The position numbers and the translations under genes are program-made. The notes under the pieces are model-generated. The model was not told the DNA's origin. It did not search any database and was given only the letters and a program-made list of their open reading frames with translations. This document shows positions 18,711 through 30,748 of a stretch of DNA of 64,000 nt, piece after piece. Source of the DNA: Gammaproteobacteria bacterium (lineage in GTDB: Bacteria > Pseudomonadota > Gammaproteobacteria > Xanthomonadales > Rhodanobacteraceae); the NCBI GenBank assembly GCA_021325195.1, contig JAJPHQ010000035.1:1-64000 (forward strand), in the 5' to 3' direction. How positions within the stretch are numbered: the stretch's first letter is position 1; each line of letters begins with the position of its first letter.

Positions 18711-19451
18711 TTGAAAGACGTCATGGACATTGAAGCGCTCGTTGCTTGGTTCAGGCAGAACCAGGTACGCGCAATTGCCGCGGCAGAAGGTGATCGAGGA
18801 TTTCTACACGTGTCTTCCCCGCACCGCATTTTTGAATACGTTGAAGGCGAATACAGGGTATTGGATGCCGCTGCGGTGAAGGAACGCTGGAGTTGTTTCG
18901 TAATTAGCTGGAACCACGTCGCTAGGATTTGGAGATGTACACCTACTCATTCGAGAAAGGTAAACGCTTCGATGCCTACACGGGCTACGAACTGGGCAAC
19001 TGGGAGGATGGCCCACCCGAGTCCACTGGCAAGGGGTTCGATGCGGTCGTTGCCGCCATTTCATCGAGCACGTCAGCGACCCTGCAATGTTTCTCGACTG
19101 GGCTGCTGGCAGGCTGGCCACGGGTGGGCGCATCTGTGAGGAGTGGCCGAGCGCCGATTCTCTGTGGCTGCCGCCGCGTATGGACCTGCTGGCTCACGGC
19201 GGGAATGTCATCATCTCCAACTTCCACGACGATGCCACCCATAGGCAGCTGCCGGATCGTACGGCGCTGCTGGCGAAACTGGAAGATGCCGGCTGGCTGA
19301 TCGACCAGCAGGGCGTGGTCAAGCTGCCGATTTAAAGGAGGAGTTGCTCGCACGCTGGAAGGAGCCGCCAGTGGATCCCATCGCGAAGCTTTCTGCGTTC
19401 TGGTCGAAGAAGCGCAGGGTCCAATACTTCATCGCGAGCAAGCCAGATTAG
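18711..19451 (+). pseudogene. Frameshifted methyltransferase-like remnant
   Basis: Three frames carry pieces of what looks like one or two decayed genes. 18711-18937 starts MKDVMDIEALVAWFRQ and runs out. 18929-19057 reads MEMYTYSFEKGK to FDAVVAA. A one-base shift near 19057 restores HFIEHVSDPAMFLDW, a classic post-motif II methyltransferase segment that runs to a stop at 19335. A further shift there gives KEELLARWKEPP to a stop at 19451. The SAM-binding glycine motif is missing, so a deletion is likely as well. Base composition resembles the other glycan genes. A sequencing error could explain one shift but hardly all of them. Confidence 0.65.
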
Positions 19452-19609
19452 GCGAACACCTGTGCGCCGCACGCATGAAACCGGATTCCGGGAGAGGCAG
19501 TCTTGTTTCTAATTACAGGCGGTGCGTTCGGATGACATCGCAGCGCATGTTCTGGCACCTATCGTGGTCCGAATCCCGCACTGACAGCAGCAATCAAAGG
19601 GTTTCTTTC

Positions 19610-21154
19610 ATGACATTGAATCACTGGGTCAGACTATTCGAGCCGTTCACCAGCAGGACCGGCTCAGAAATCGCTGTGACCGTGGTGTGTCGCCTGCTGG
19701 CGAGCGCGCTTATCCTTGCCGTGACAGTGTTTGTCCTGCGCGCGGCCACGCCTTTCGTGATCTCCGATGCCTGGTTTTTCGTGAGCACTCTGATTCGTCC
19801 TTGGCAAGAAGGGCATCTTGCGTTGGCGGATTTCTTCGTCAAACGCGGGTCTTCCGATCACATGAATCCGTTATACCGATTGATCCTGCTCATGCACACC
19901 GCCTGGTTTCAAATGGATTTCACCGTAGAGGGATTGATCGGAGTGTGCTTCGCGATCGCAAGTGTCTATTTGTGGTACCGCTTGTCGCGTCAAGCCTTGG
20001 CGGAACGGTTCCAGACCGTCGTATTGGCCGAGCTAATAGGACTGGGCCTGACCTCCATCGTGTTTTCATTGAGCGCAAGCGGGGTTTATGACTGGCCCTT
20101 GGTAACGCTGGCATTCATGGGCATTTTTGCTGTCAGTGTCATGTTCGCGGCAATTCCGGGTCTGTTGAGGGCGCATCGTCTCGGGGCATTGGCGCTGGTG
20201 GTCCTTGCCGTGTTTCTTGTCGATGACACTTATGGGGTGCTGGCAGTTGCGTCGGCCGTCATGCTGCTTTCGTTGCTGCGGATACGGGGTCTGCTGGAGC
20301 CTGCAGACTGGTGGCGGGGCGTCCTGGCTTTGCTCGTAACTGCTGTTGCTTACACGGTGACGTGCCACGCCTTGGTTCCCTACTACGGTGCAGGACAGAC
20401 GAGCGAGCCTTTGTGGCGTCCCATTGTTTCGCTATTTGCCGCACATTGGCGCGAAAGCTGGAAATTGATTGCAGTTCCGGCCTGGAGTGTCATTGTTACG
20501 CCAGGACAAGGGATTCGCATATTCAAGATGGCCCACTGGCTCGCGGTGCTGGTTTCCGTTATCGCGGCTTGCGTGGTATGCGCGGGGCATGTGTGGTTCT
20601 GGCGCAACTGGTTGCGCCGCGAGACGAATACCTTGTCGTTCGTTGCGGCAGGGTTGATGCTGTTCTTTTATTTCACCATGGGTGCATTCGCGATGGCGAG
20701 ACTGCCGAGGTTTGGATTCGATTATCTGTCGCAACCTCGTTACACACAGATCTACGAATTGCAACTGGTAGCCATGATGATGATGTCGGCGCGAGTGCTG
20801 GCGGACGAGTCTTCAGGGCGTTTGCACGAACGGTTGCAGGTGATCGTCACGGTTGTACTGGTGGGGCTGGCTGCTTGCTACACCACAGTGGCTTTCCACC
20901 AGATCCGATTCATCCAGGCCTTTCAGGTCAAGTTGGCCACCCAGATCGAGCAATTGGCAAGCGCCCCAGAGACGCCTCCCAAGGATTGTCTGGCAGATTA
21001 TGTAACTCCATGCTCCCATTGGAGCCTTGCTGGACGCGTTGCCGTTCTCGATACGCTAGAACGTGGTCCGTACAACGTGTTTTCACCGGTCTTCAGGAAG
21101 CGCCACAGGCATCAAGTCCCGGCGTCGTGGCGCGTCCCCCCTTTGCCTCGATAG
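19610..21154 (+). CDS. Multi-spanning membrane protein, possibly GT-C-like
   Basis: A 514-residue protein with about ten to eleven hydrophobic helices. The first loop has SDAWFFVSTLIRPWQEGHL and then SSDHMNPLYR, with acidic and aromatic residues in the position where GT-C transferases bind polyprenyl-phosphate sugar. The ATG at 19610 has AAAGG nine bases upstream. An upstream in-frame ATG at 19475 would add a hydrophilic 45-residue leader lacking a good ribosome site. Its neighbours are a dolichol-phosphate-mannose-synthase-like GT2 and another membrane protein. The function is unproven. Confidence 0.6.
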   Translation: MTLNHWVRLFEPFTSRTGSEIAVTVVCRLLASALILAVTVFVLRAATPFVISDAWFFVSTLIRPWQEGHLALADFFVKRGSSDHMNPLYRLILLMHTAWFQMDFTVEGLIGVCFAIASVYLWYRLSRQALAERFQTVVLAELIGLGLTSIVFSLSASGVYDWPLVTLAFMGIFAVSVMFAAIPGLLRAHRLGALALVVLAVFLVDDTYGVLAVASAVMLLSLLRIRGLLEPADWWRGVLALLVTAVAYTVTCHALVPYYGAGQTSEPLWRPIVSLFAAHWRESWKLIAVPAWSVIVTPGQGIRIFKMAHWLAVLVSVIAACVVCAGHVWFWRNWLRRETNTLSFVAAGLMLFFYFTMGAFAMARLPRFGFDYLSQPRYTQIYELQLVAMMMMSARVLADESSGRLHERLQVIVTVVLVGLAACYTTVAFHQIRFIQAFQVKLATQIEQLASAPETPPKDCLADYVTPCSHWSLAGRVAVLDTLERGPYNVFSPVFRKRHRHQVPASWRVPPLPR

Positions 21155-21316
21155 AGCAGCTTGCGCTGCATCTGCAGCCTTGGTGGCACCGGCCGCTGCA
21201 TGCGGCGGCATCTCAGAGTCGGCCCATATGCCAAGGTGCATATCGGCGCATATGCTTGCGACCTTGTTTGGCCAATGCCACTATTGACCACCTTTCGGGG
21301 CCACGCCGGAAAGGCA

Positions 21317-22288
21317 ATGAAACTCATCATCCAGATTCCGTGCCTGAACGAGGCCGAGACGCTGGCGGTCGCGCTGGCGGAGTTGCCACGCAGCGTCTCC
21401 GGATTCGACCGGGTGGAATGGCTGGTGGTGGACGATGGTTCCACTGATGCCACCGCCGAGGTCGCGCACACGCACGGGGTCGATCATGTGATTCGGCATC
21501 CCGTCAACCGCGGACTGGCAGCGGCGTTCATGACGGGTCTGGAGGCATGTCTGAGACTGGGCGCGGACGTGATCGTCAATACCGATGCCGACAACCAGTA
21601 CTGCAGTGCGGATATCCCGAAGTTGACACAGCCGTTGCTCGATCACGCCGCCGACATCGTGATCGGGGCGCGTCCGATCGATGGCACCGCACATTTCCCG
21701 TGGGTCAAGAAGAAGCTGCAGAAGCTGGGCAGCTGGGCTGTGCGGATGGCAAGCAAAACCGACATCGCCGACGCGCCCAGCGGGTTTCGCGCCATGTCGC
21801 GCGAGGCGGCGATGCGCCTCAACGTGTTTAATCAATACACCTACACGCTGGAAACCATCATCCAGGCGGGGCAAAGCAATCTTCGGGTGATTTCGGTGCC
21901 CATCCGCACCAACCCGGATCTGCGTCCGTCGCGGTTGGTCAGGAGCATTTCGAGTTACGTCAGGCGCTCGCTGATGACGATCCTGCGGGTGTTCGTGACC
22001 TACCGTCCGCTGGCACTGTTCGTAATCATCGGATCCCTGTTCCTGCTGGTCGGCTTTGCCATCAGCATTCGTTTCCTGGTTGCTTATGCTTCGGGTCACG
22101 GCGGCGGACACGTGCAGTCGCTGATCCTGTCTTCACTTTGCGTGACCGTTGGTACCTTGCTGTACATGATGGGACTGATTGGTGATCTAGTCGCCACCAA
22201 TCGCAAGCTGCTGGAGCGGGTCGACGTCAGGTTGCAGACTATCGCGTTCGACAGTTCGAACAAGGGCGAGCGCGATGGAAATGGTTGA
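21317..22288 (+). CDS. GT2 polyprenyl-phosphate glycosyltransferase with C-terminal membrane helices
   Basis: A 323-residue GT-A enzyme. IIQIPCLNEAETL opens the domain, WLVVDDGSTD and VNTDADNQY provide the metal and nucleotide-binding aspartates, and the acceptor region SGFRAMSREAA is of DPM1/ArnC type. Two hydrophobic helices near 225-300 anchor it. It probably transfers a sugar from a nucleotide donor to polyprenyl phosphate. The ATG at 21317 follows GGAAAGG. The 162-bp gap before it holds no other feature I can see. Its 3' end overlaps the next gene by 14 bp. Confidence 0.8.
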   Translation: MKLIIQIPCLNEAETLAVALAELPRSVSGFDRVEWLVVDDGSTDATAEVAHTHGVDHVIRHPVNRGLAAAFMTGLEACLRLGADVIVNTDADNQYCSADIPKLTQPLLDHAADIVIGARPIDGTAHFPWVKKKLQKLGSWAVRMASKTDIADAPSGFRAMSREAAMRLNVFNQYTYTLETIIQAGQSNLRVISVPIRTNPDLRPSRLVRSISSYVRRSLMTILRVFVTYRPLALFVIIGSLFLLVGFAISIRFLVAYASGHGGGHVQSLILSSLCVTVGTLLYMMGLIGDLVATNRKLLERVDVRLQTIAFDSSNKGERDGNG

Positions 22289-24377
22289 AAGCCTGTCGCG
22301 TGGCCTGTTGTCGCAGCGGGCATCGCGGTGGTTGTCGCTGGCACTGTCCGTGCTTCTGGGCATGTTGCTGGTGGTACTGTTTGCCCGCTCCGCCCGGATT
22401 GCAACAGGCAATCCGCCGAGTTTCGATGGGGCGATGAACCTTCAGGTAGCGGCGTCGTTAGCCAAGGGGGACGGTTATCGCCGTGACTATGCCGAACACC
22501 CGATTTTTCCCCATGAAATCCAGACCGGACCACCGTACATCCTGCCTGCCGCAGCGGTGTTCAAATTGTGGGGGGTTGGCATCCCGCAGGCAGAAGTCGT
22601 CAATCTCGTTTATCTGGCCTTGTTGTTGGCAATCACCTGCTGGCTGATCGCACCGATGGGTGGATGGCCTCTTGCCCTGTTCGGCGCGTGCACAGTCGTC
22701 ACGGTTCCGGGCGTTCACCTGTTCGGCTTTTATGGCTTTGGGGAAATACCGGCCCTCGCTTGGGGACTGGCGGCAACCCTGGTGTATTTCCACGGAGGAG
22801 GCGAAGCTTGGCGGGGATTTGTCGCAGGCGTCATGCTCGCACTCGCGGTCTACACAAAAACTGTCATGTTGATTGGCGCCGCTGCGTTGGGCCTGTGCGC
22901 AATTCTGGAAATACTTGTCGCGCGGCGGATACACGATCACGGCATACGACACCGTTTCGCGGCATTCGTCGCGGGCGGTGCGGCTACTGTCGTCAGCATG
23001 GAGACATGGAGGGCGTTGGCCCTGGGGGGGGTCCATGCATGGAGGCATTGGTGGAGGGTTGAGGCAGGAAACATTTTTATGCAAGCCGGAGTGAAGCCGG
23101 GCTTGGAAACAATGACGCATTCGCTTTTCGACAAACTGCAAGTGCATTTTGCACTGCTTGCCGACGACTACCGAATGTCGTTGATATTTACAGGTGTATG
23201 GTTGATACTGCTGTTGGTGGTGTTCGCCATGCTTTTGATCCGTGCGGTAGGCGAACAACGCATTCACTGGACGGCAATCACCGTTCTGTTGACAGCACTG
23301 ATATATCTTGCGTGGTGGCTGCTGGTGACGCCTACCGCCAAGGCGTGGCACAGACGCATCCTTGATGGAATGATCTGCGCCGACATCGGGTTAATCGTGG
23401 CCGCTGCGACATGGTGGCGGCGTGAAAGAAATGTCGGATTGGGAACATTGCACAAGTTGTCTGTTTTTGTTGCTCTTGTTGCGTTGTTGCTGCCTGCCGC
23501 GTGGTTGGTCGAAGGTGCTCGCATTTTGCTGGTTGACGCCGTGAGCGAAAAGGCTTGTGAATGGCAAATGGCTGATGCGCCCAGTTGCGCGCAACTGAAT
23601 CCCGACGACAGTGTGTTCAACCTGCAACGCGTAGTGCGTGAGGTACGGGCATTGCCCGCCAACGCTTATGTATTCGCGTTCGGCTGGTATTCGGCGCCGC
23701 GGATCGGATTGCTGGCACAGCGATACATCCTGGATTTCCATGATGTACCGGTCGCGACGATGGATCCGAGGCGGCCGGTCTATTTCGTGCAAGAACCGGA
23801 CACGCCGCCGGAAAGCCTCCGACGGATCAGAACGCTCTACGACGTTACGCGAACACCGGACTACGCCTATGCGTTGATCCAGGCACACTCATTAACGCCT
23901 GCGCCGCTGGTGGCTGGCAAGGCGCCAGTGCGCCGGTATGTCAATGCCGCAGAGCACTACGTTTATCTGCGCGGTTTCAATGACTCGGAAGGTGCCAACG
24001 GACGCTGGCTGACCGATGACAATGAGGCACTGCTGGTACCGCAGCCTGGCGACGTCTTCGAGTTGACTGCTTATGCGGTGCCAGCCGATCGTTACGAAGT
24101 CCACAGGTCACCGAACATCATCGTAAATTTCGATGGCTGCAAGGCTCAGGAGCAAACGGCACGGCCGGGCGAAGTAACCCGTCTCGTGTTCGTTATCCCG
24201 GCGCATTGCGGCATCATTGCTGGAAAGCCCGTGAACGTTCGAATCGAGGTGGATAACCTGGTGGAGTCTGCCATTACCAATGATCCGCGGGCACTCGGCG
24301 TTGTTGCGAAGTCCTTAGGGTTCGTGCCGGCGGGTTCGGGGGAGGCAGGTTCCCGCGAGAATCACGCATCGCGTTGA
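22275..24377 (+). CDS. GT39/PMT-like multi-spanning membrane glycosyltransferase
   Basis: A 700-residue protein with about eleven helices in the first 420 residues and a soluble C-terminal region. The first periplasmic loop contains FDGAMNLQVAASLAKGDGYR and then a GPPYILPAAAVFKLWG segment, the arrangement of ArnT/PMT-like GT-C enzymes. It would use the lipid-linked sugar made by the GT2 gene it overlaps (14 bp), transferring it to a glycan, lipid or protein in the periplasm (inference). manC follows immediately. Confidence 0.7.
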   Translation: MEMVESLSRGLLSQRASRWLSLALSVLLGMLLVVLFARSARIATGNPPSFDGAMNLQVAASLAKGDGYRRDYAEHPIFPHEIQTGPPYILPAAAVFKLWGVGIPQAEVVNLVYLALLLAITCWLIAPMGGWPLALFGACTVVTVPGVHLFGFYGFGEIPALAWGLAATLVYFHGGGEAWRGFVAGVMLALAVYTKTVMLIGAAALGLCAILEILVARRIHDHGIRHRFAAFVAGGAATVVSMETWRALALGGVHAWRHWWRVEAGNIFMQAGVKPGLETMTHSLFDKLQVHFALLADDYRMSLIFTGVWLILLLVVFAMLLIRAVGEQRIHWTAITVLLTALIYLAWWLLVTPTAKAWHRRILDGMICADIGLIVAAATWWRRERNVGLGTLHKLSVFVALVALLLPAAWLVEGARILLVDAVSEKACEWQMADAPSCAQLNPDDSVFNLQRVVREVRALPANAYVFAFGWYSAPRIGLLAQRYILDFHDVPVATMDPRRPVYFVQEPDTPPESLRRIRTLYDVTRTPDYAYALIQAHSLTPAPLVAGKAPVRRYVNAAEHYVYLRGFNDSEGANGRWLTDDNEALLVPQPGDVFELTAYAVPADRYEVHRSPNIIVNFDGCKAQEQTARPGEVTRLVFVIPAHCGIIAGKPVNVRIEVDNLVESAITNDPRALGVVAKSLGFVPAGSGEAGSRENHASR

Positions 24378-24410
24378 ATGCCGATGAACATTTCGAAACA
24401 GGATGAATCC

Positions 24411-25859
24411 ATGCAACTGCAGCCCGTGATCCTGTGTGGCGGTTCCGGCACCCGTTTGTGGCCTGCGTCCCGCGAGAATTACCCCAAGCAACTGCTGCCG
24501 TTGCTGGGCGAGGAATCGATGCTGCAGGCCACCTTGCACCGGCTCGACGGATTCGGGAAGGCACAGGTGGCGCCGCCGCTGGTGGTCGGCAACGAGGAAT
24601 ACCGCTTCCTGATCGCCGAACAGTTGCGGTCGGCCGGCGTCGAACACAAGCGCCTGCTGCTGGAACCCGTCGGCCGCAACACCGCGCCGGCGGTGACATT
24701 GGCGGCGTCGATCGCGCTTGCAAACGGCACCGATCCGGTGCTGCTGGTGATGCCTGCCGATCACGTGATCGGCGATCCGGAAGCGTTCCGTGCCGCGGTG
24801 GCAGCCGGCCTCGGCCCGGCGCAGGACGGGGTTTTCGTCACCTTCGGGGTCAAGCCTTCACGGGCGGAGACCGGTTACGGCTACCTCCGGCGTGGCGCGG
24901 CGGACACCGCACATCCGGGCACGTTCATGCTGGAGGCGTTCGTCGAGAAGCCCGACGCGGCCACGGCGCAAGCCTACCTCGCGAGCGGCGATTATCTGTG
25001 GAACAGCGGCATTTTCCTGTTTCGTGCATCCGTGTGGCTCGCGGCGATCACCCGTTTGCAGCCGGCGATGCAAAGTGCGTGCGAGCAGGCGCTCGCTACG
25101 CTCAAGCAAGACGGCGATTTCCTCCGCGTCGGGCGCGAGGCATTCGCGTCCTGTCCCGCCGACTCGATCGATTATGCGGTAATGGAAAAATTGCGCGTCC
25201 ATCCGGAACTGGGCGCCGCGACGGTGGTTCCGCTCGACGCGCAATGGTCCGATGTAGGCTCGTGGGACTCGGTGCGCGACTTTGCCGATCATGACGCTTC
25301 CGGCAACGTCACGCGCGGCGACGTTCTGCTGGAAGCTTGCCGGGATTCCCTGGTACTGGCGCAATCCCGGCTGGTCGCGTTGCTCGGTTGTCGTGGCGTC
25401 GTGGTCGTGGAAACCCCCGATGCGGTGCTGGTGGCCGATCAGCGGTGCAGCCAGGATGTGAAGAAACTGGTCGAACGGCTCAAATCCGGTGGTCGCGAGG
25501 AAGCTACCATGCCGCGCAAGGTGTTCCGGCCGTGGGGCTGGTACGATTCTCTCGAGCGCGGACCCGGTTTCCAGGTCAAGCGGATTGGCGTAAATCCCGG
25601 GGCAAGCCTTTCACTGCAGATGCATCATCATCGGGCCGAGCACTGGGTCGTGGTGCGCGGCATCGGACATGTCACGAACGGCGATCGAGTGTTCGATCTG
25701 CACGCCAACGAGTCAACCTTTATCCCGATCGGTACCCGGCATCGCCTGGAGAACCTCACCAGCGAGCCGCTGGAAATCATCGAGGTGCAAACCGGCGACT
25801 ATCTGGGCGAGGACGACATCGTGCGCTTCGAAGACCGCTACGCACGCATCGAGTCGTGA
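24411..25859 (+). CDS. manC: Mannose-1-phosphate guanylyltransferase / mannose-6-phosphate isomerase
   Basis: A 482-residue bifunctional type II enzyme. The pyrophosphorylase signature GGSGTRLWPASRENYPKQ is at the N-terminus and AFVEKPDAATA in the sugar-binding region. A C-terminal cupin domain has HHHRAEHWVVVRG (about 405-420) for isomerase activity. It makes GDP-mannose for the glycan locus. The ATG at 24411 has AGGA seven bases upstream. An in-frame ATG at 24378, directly after the previous stop, would add 11 residues without a ribosome site. It ends 20 bp from the convergent aacS gene. Confidence 0.92.
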   Translation: MQLQPVILCGGSGTRLWPASRENYPKQLLPLLGEESMLQATLHRLDGFGKAQVAPPLVVGNEEYRFLIAEQLRSAGVEHKRLLLEPVGRNTAPAVTLAASIALANGTDPVLLVMPADHVIGDPEAFRAAVAAGLGPAQDGVFVTFGVKPSRAETGYGYLRRGAADTAHPGTFMLEAFVEKPDAATAQAYLASGDYLWNSGIFLFRASVWLAAITRLQPAMQSACEQALATLKQDGDFLRVGREAFASCPADSIDYAVMEKLRVHPELGAATVVPLDAQWSDVGSWDSVRDFADHDASGNVTRGDVLLEACRDSLVLAQSRLVALLGCRGVVVVETPDAVLVADQRCSQDVKKLVERLKSGGREEATMPRKVFRPWGWYDSLERGPGFQVKRIGVNPGASLSLQMHHHRAEHWVVVRGIGHVTNGDRVFDLHANESTFIPIGTRHRLENLTSEPLEIIEVQTGDYLGEDDIVRFEDRYARIES

Positions 25860-25879
25860 CCCTCCGAGGGCAGAGTTGG

Positions 25880-27841
<1,962 letters not shown>

Positions 27842-28219
27842 GGGGCGAGCGGGTCAGGGCGTTCGAAAACCGGCGGAATTGTAACGGATCGCCCGCGCCG
27901 CATTCATTTTCGGTTCACGGTCCTGAAAAAGTGCAATGCGCGCTTGCCGTTTGGCTTGGGCAAGGCCTTGCGGAAGTGCTGTCCCGGGATCGAGTCCGGT
28001 GCGGACTCCACACGTGATTCGCGCCATCTCTAGCGCTCGCTCCGTGGGCCAGCGTTCACGGCCCGTCCTCAGCGGGGTGATTTTCGACGGAGGGACTGGC
28101 CGTCCGGATCGTGAAACCGGCCAGTCGCCGGGAGCCGAATTGTGCCGGCCAACACGGTCAGGACCGCCGCGGCCGATGGTATAAATGGCGCCGTTTCCCT
28201 GCCGTTCCGGACCCAACTC
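27842..28219. other. Divergent intergenic region between aacS and the metalloprotease
   Basis: These 378 bp hold no reading frame I can support. A TATAAA hexamer at 28180-28185 sits 35 bases before the protease ATG and could be its -10 element, but no good -35 partner is visible. Nothing else stands out. Confidence 0.4.
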
Positions 28220-30520
28220 ATGCACCGCCGTTTGTTGCGCGTCATCCCGGCCCTGTTTGCCTTCGCGCTGCTGGCCGCTTTCTCCGCTTCCGCCCTTGCC
28301 GTTGTTCCCCAGTCCGCCGCACCCACCCTGTTCTCCATCCGGGCCGGCACGCCGCGGATCCTGGCTGAGGGCGCCCAGAAATCCTGGCCGGTGACGATCA
28401 GCGAAAACACCGCGATGGACGCGGTGTTCAAGGGCGGCATGTGGCTGCCCAGTCCGGACGGCGGCCGCGTCTATGCCACGTACGAGAAGCACATCATCCA
28501 CGCGAATGGCACCTGGTCGTGGATCGGCAAGGTGCAGACCGCGGCGGGCCCGCAATCGGTGGTGCTGACCTTCGGGCAGGGCGCGGTGTTCGGTGTGGTG
28601 CCCCAGCCCACCGGTTATCCGCTGCGCATCGTCACCGAACACGGCCAGACCCGCGTGGTGCAGACTTCGGCCGAGGCGATGGCGCGCTCGCCGACCGCGC
28701 TGCGCCTGCGTTCGCAGCCCGATTACCTGATCCCGCCCGCGGCCATCCGCCGCGGGTCGAACACGCCGTCCCTGACAGCGCCTGCCAGCGCGGCGGTGCA
28801 GGACGCCAGCGCGACCAGGGCCGCCGCCAGGACAACGGCCCAGGCCGACGGGTCGTCGTCGGCGACTACCGTGGACGTGATGGTGGTTTACACGCCCGGC
28901 TTCGTCAGCGAGACCGGCAGCGTGAACGCGGCCCTGACCAGAATCCAGTATCTGGTCGATTACACCAACCAGGCCTACGTCAACAGCAGCGTCAACGCCC
29001 AGATCCGGCTGGTCCACACGATGCAGGTGGATTACCCCGACAACACTTCCAACGACAGCGCGCTGGATGACATCACCGGCCTCGACGGCAATGGCAACAC
29101 CGTGCCGATTCCGCCATCGCTGCAAGGCGTCGCACCCGCGCGCGTCCAGTACGGCGCGGACCTGGTGGCCATGGTCCGCAGCTTCGACAACACGGACCAG
29201 GGCAACTGCGGCACCGGCTGGCTGATCGGCGGCGGTGAACAGCCCATCACGACCGCCGACAACGTTTACGGTTATTCCGTGGTGAGCGATGGCACCAGCG
29301 GCGGGTATTTCTGCCTCGATTCCACCTTCGCGCACGAACTGGGTCACAACATGGGCAACGCCCACGACCGTGCACACGCGGACGGACCGGGTGCCTATCC
29401 GTATTCGTACGGCTACACCTACACGACCAGTGACGGCAGCAACGGCTTCGCCACCATCATGGCGTACGGCACCGACATCCAGACGCCGATCCAGATGTTC
29501 TCCAATCCCGATGTCACGAACTCGCTGTGCCTGAACACGCCGTGCGGCGTGCCAGACAGTTCATCGCAATCCGCCGACAACGCGCACAGCATGAACAACA
29601 CCGTGGCAATCATCGCGCAGTTCGAGCCGACGATGGTCAGCACGGCGCCGAGGCTGATTCCGTACGTACACGACGACGTCAATGGCGATGGCAAGTCAGA
29701 CCTGCTTTGGCGCTCGCTGGATAATTCCAAATTCGCGTATTGGATTATGAACGGTACTCAGTTGGAGAGCAGCCTCGCGATTGCTGTACCCACGAACTAC
29801 AAAATGCTTGCCACGGGTGACTTCAATGGCGACGGCTATATGGACATCGTTTGGACTGACGGAACCAGCATGTGGATGTGGGTTGGCAGCGGCAGTACCT
29901 TCACGAACACTTACATGAGGGCCTACCCGACCACAGGCTGGACTGTCGTCGGTGCAGCCGATTTCGATGGTGACGGAGATACCGATTTGCTGTGGGCCAA
30001 GAACGGCCAACTAGCGGAATGGTTGATGAGCGGAGCCAGCCTCAAAACCAGTTACGTTCAGGTTCTGCCCGGCGGTTGGCGTTATCTAACAACCGGCGAT
30101 TTCGACGGTGATGGGAGGGCGGACCTGCTGTTGACAAACGGCTCCGCGATGCAGATGTGGATGCAGTTCAACAAAGGTACGTTCATGCCCGTTGCCACAC
30201 ATACGTATCCGCCAGGCTGGACACTTTTGGGTTCGGGCGATGTTAACGGGGATGGAATGGATGATCTGCTGTGGCGCGACAATGCACATACTCGTTTTGC
30301 ATACTGGATCATGAATGGTCCGCAATTGGCTGCTTCCTTGGCGATCTATGTCTCGCCCCAGTGGCAATTTGGTGCCACTGGTGATTATGACGGCAGCGGG
30401 CTGCTTGGTTTTGTCTGGTACAACAAAAGCGAGATTGTAATGTGGCCGGGGTCGAGCACCGGAAATTACAAGGGTGTGGTGGTGCATTCGTATCCGAGTG
30501 CATGGACGATGCTTCCGTAG
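28220..30520 (+). CDS. Secreted metzincin metalloprotease with FG-GAP/VCBS repeats
   Basis: A 766-residue protein. A signal peptide (basic start, hydrophobic core to about residue 28, SALA cleavage region) is followed by a prodomain-like stretch. A reprolysin-like catalytic domain has the zinc motif H372-E-L-G-H376-N-M-G-N-A-H382-D. The C-terminal third (about 483-760) is made of repeated DxNGDGxxDLLW-type units, calcium-binding FG-GAP/VCBS blades. An exported degradative or adhesive protease is expected. The start at 28220 places the signal sequence at the terminus. From about 29700 the DNA becomes clearly more AT-rich, as if the repeat domain had a separate origin. Confidence 0.88.
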   Translation: MHRRLLRVIPALFAFALLAAFSASALAVVPQSAAPTLFSIRAGTPRILAEGAQKSWPVTISENTAMDAVFKGGMWLPSPDGGRVYATYEKHIIHANGTWSWIGKVQTAAGPQSVVLTFGQGAVFGVVPQPTGYPLRIVTEHGQTRVVQTSAEAMARSPTALRLRSQPDYLIPPAAIRRGSNTPSLTAPASAAVQDASATRAAARTTAQADGSSSATTVDVMVVYTPGFVSETGSVNAALTRIQYLVDYTNQAYVNSSVNAQIRLVHTMQVDYPDNTSNDSALDDITGLDGNGNTVPIPPSLQGVAPARVQYGADLVAMVRSFDNTDQGNCGTGWLIGGGEQPITTADNVYGYSVVSDGTSGGYFCLDSTFAHELGHNMGNAHDRAHADGPGAYPYSYGYTYTTSDGSNGFATIMAYGTDIQTPIQMFSNPDVTNSLCLNTPCGVPDSSSQSADNAHSMNNTVAIIAQFEPTMVSTAPRLIPYVHDDVNGDGKSDLLWRSLDNSKFAYWIMNGTQLESSLAIAVPTNYKMLATGDFNGDGYMDIVWTDGTSMWMWVGSGSTFTNTYMRAYPTTGWTVVGAADFDGDGDTDLLWAKNGQLAEWLMSGASLKTSYVQVLPGGWRYLTTGDFDGDGRADLLLTNGSAMQMWMQFNKGTFMPVATHTYPPGWTLLGSGDVNGDGMDDLLWRDNAHTRFAYWIMNGPQLAASLAIYVSPQWQFGATGDYDGSGLLGFVWYNKSEIVMWPGSSTGNYKGVVVHSYPSAWTMLP

Positions 30521-30667
30521 CTACGTTTGCCACGCAACTAATGGTGGTCAGGGTTTCAAGAAAGACACTGTATGTTCGCGCGCATCGCGCGGGGATGCCA
30601 CGTCATCGAGCGCACGAGTTCGCCCAGAAACGGACCACTTGTCTTAAGAGAAAAAGTGGCCCAGCCC

Positions 30668-30702
30668 GTTTGAACAGTCGAGCCCGTCTCGAGTGTTCAA
30701 AC
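30668..30702. terminator. Strong hairpin between convergent genes
   Basis: GTTTGAACA at 30668-30676 pairs with TGTTCAAAC at 30694-30702. The inner arms TCGAG and CTCGA extend the stem past one G-G mismatch, leaving a five-base loop. It lies between the 3' ends of the plus-strand protease and the minus-strand methyltransferase, the right place for a bidirectional terminator. There is no long T-run. Confidence 0.5.
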
Positions 30703-30748
30703 GATTCGCCTGTTTCTTGACGTGTGGGAGGGCTGTAGCTTCTTCTCG

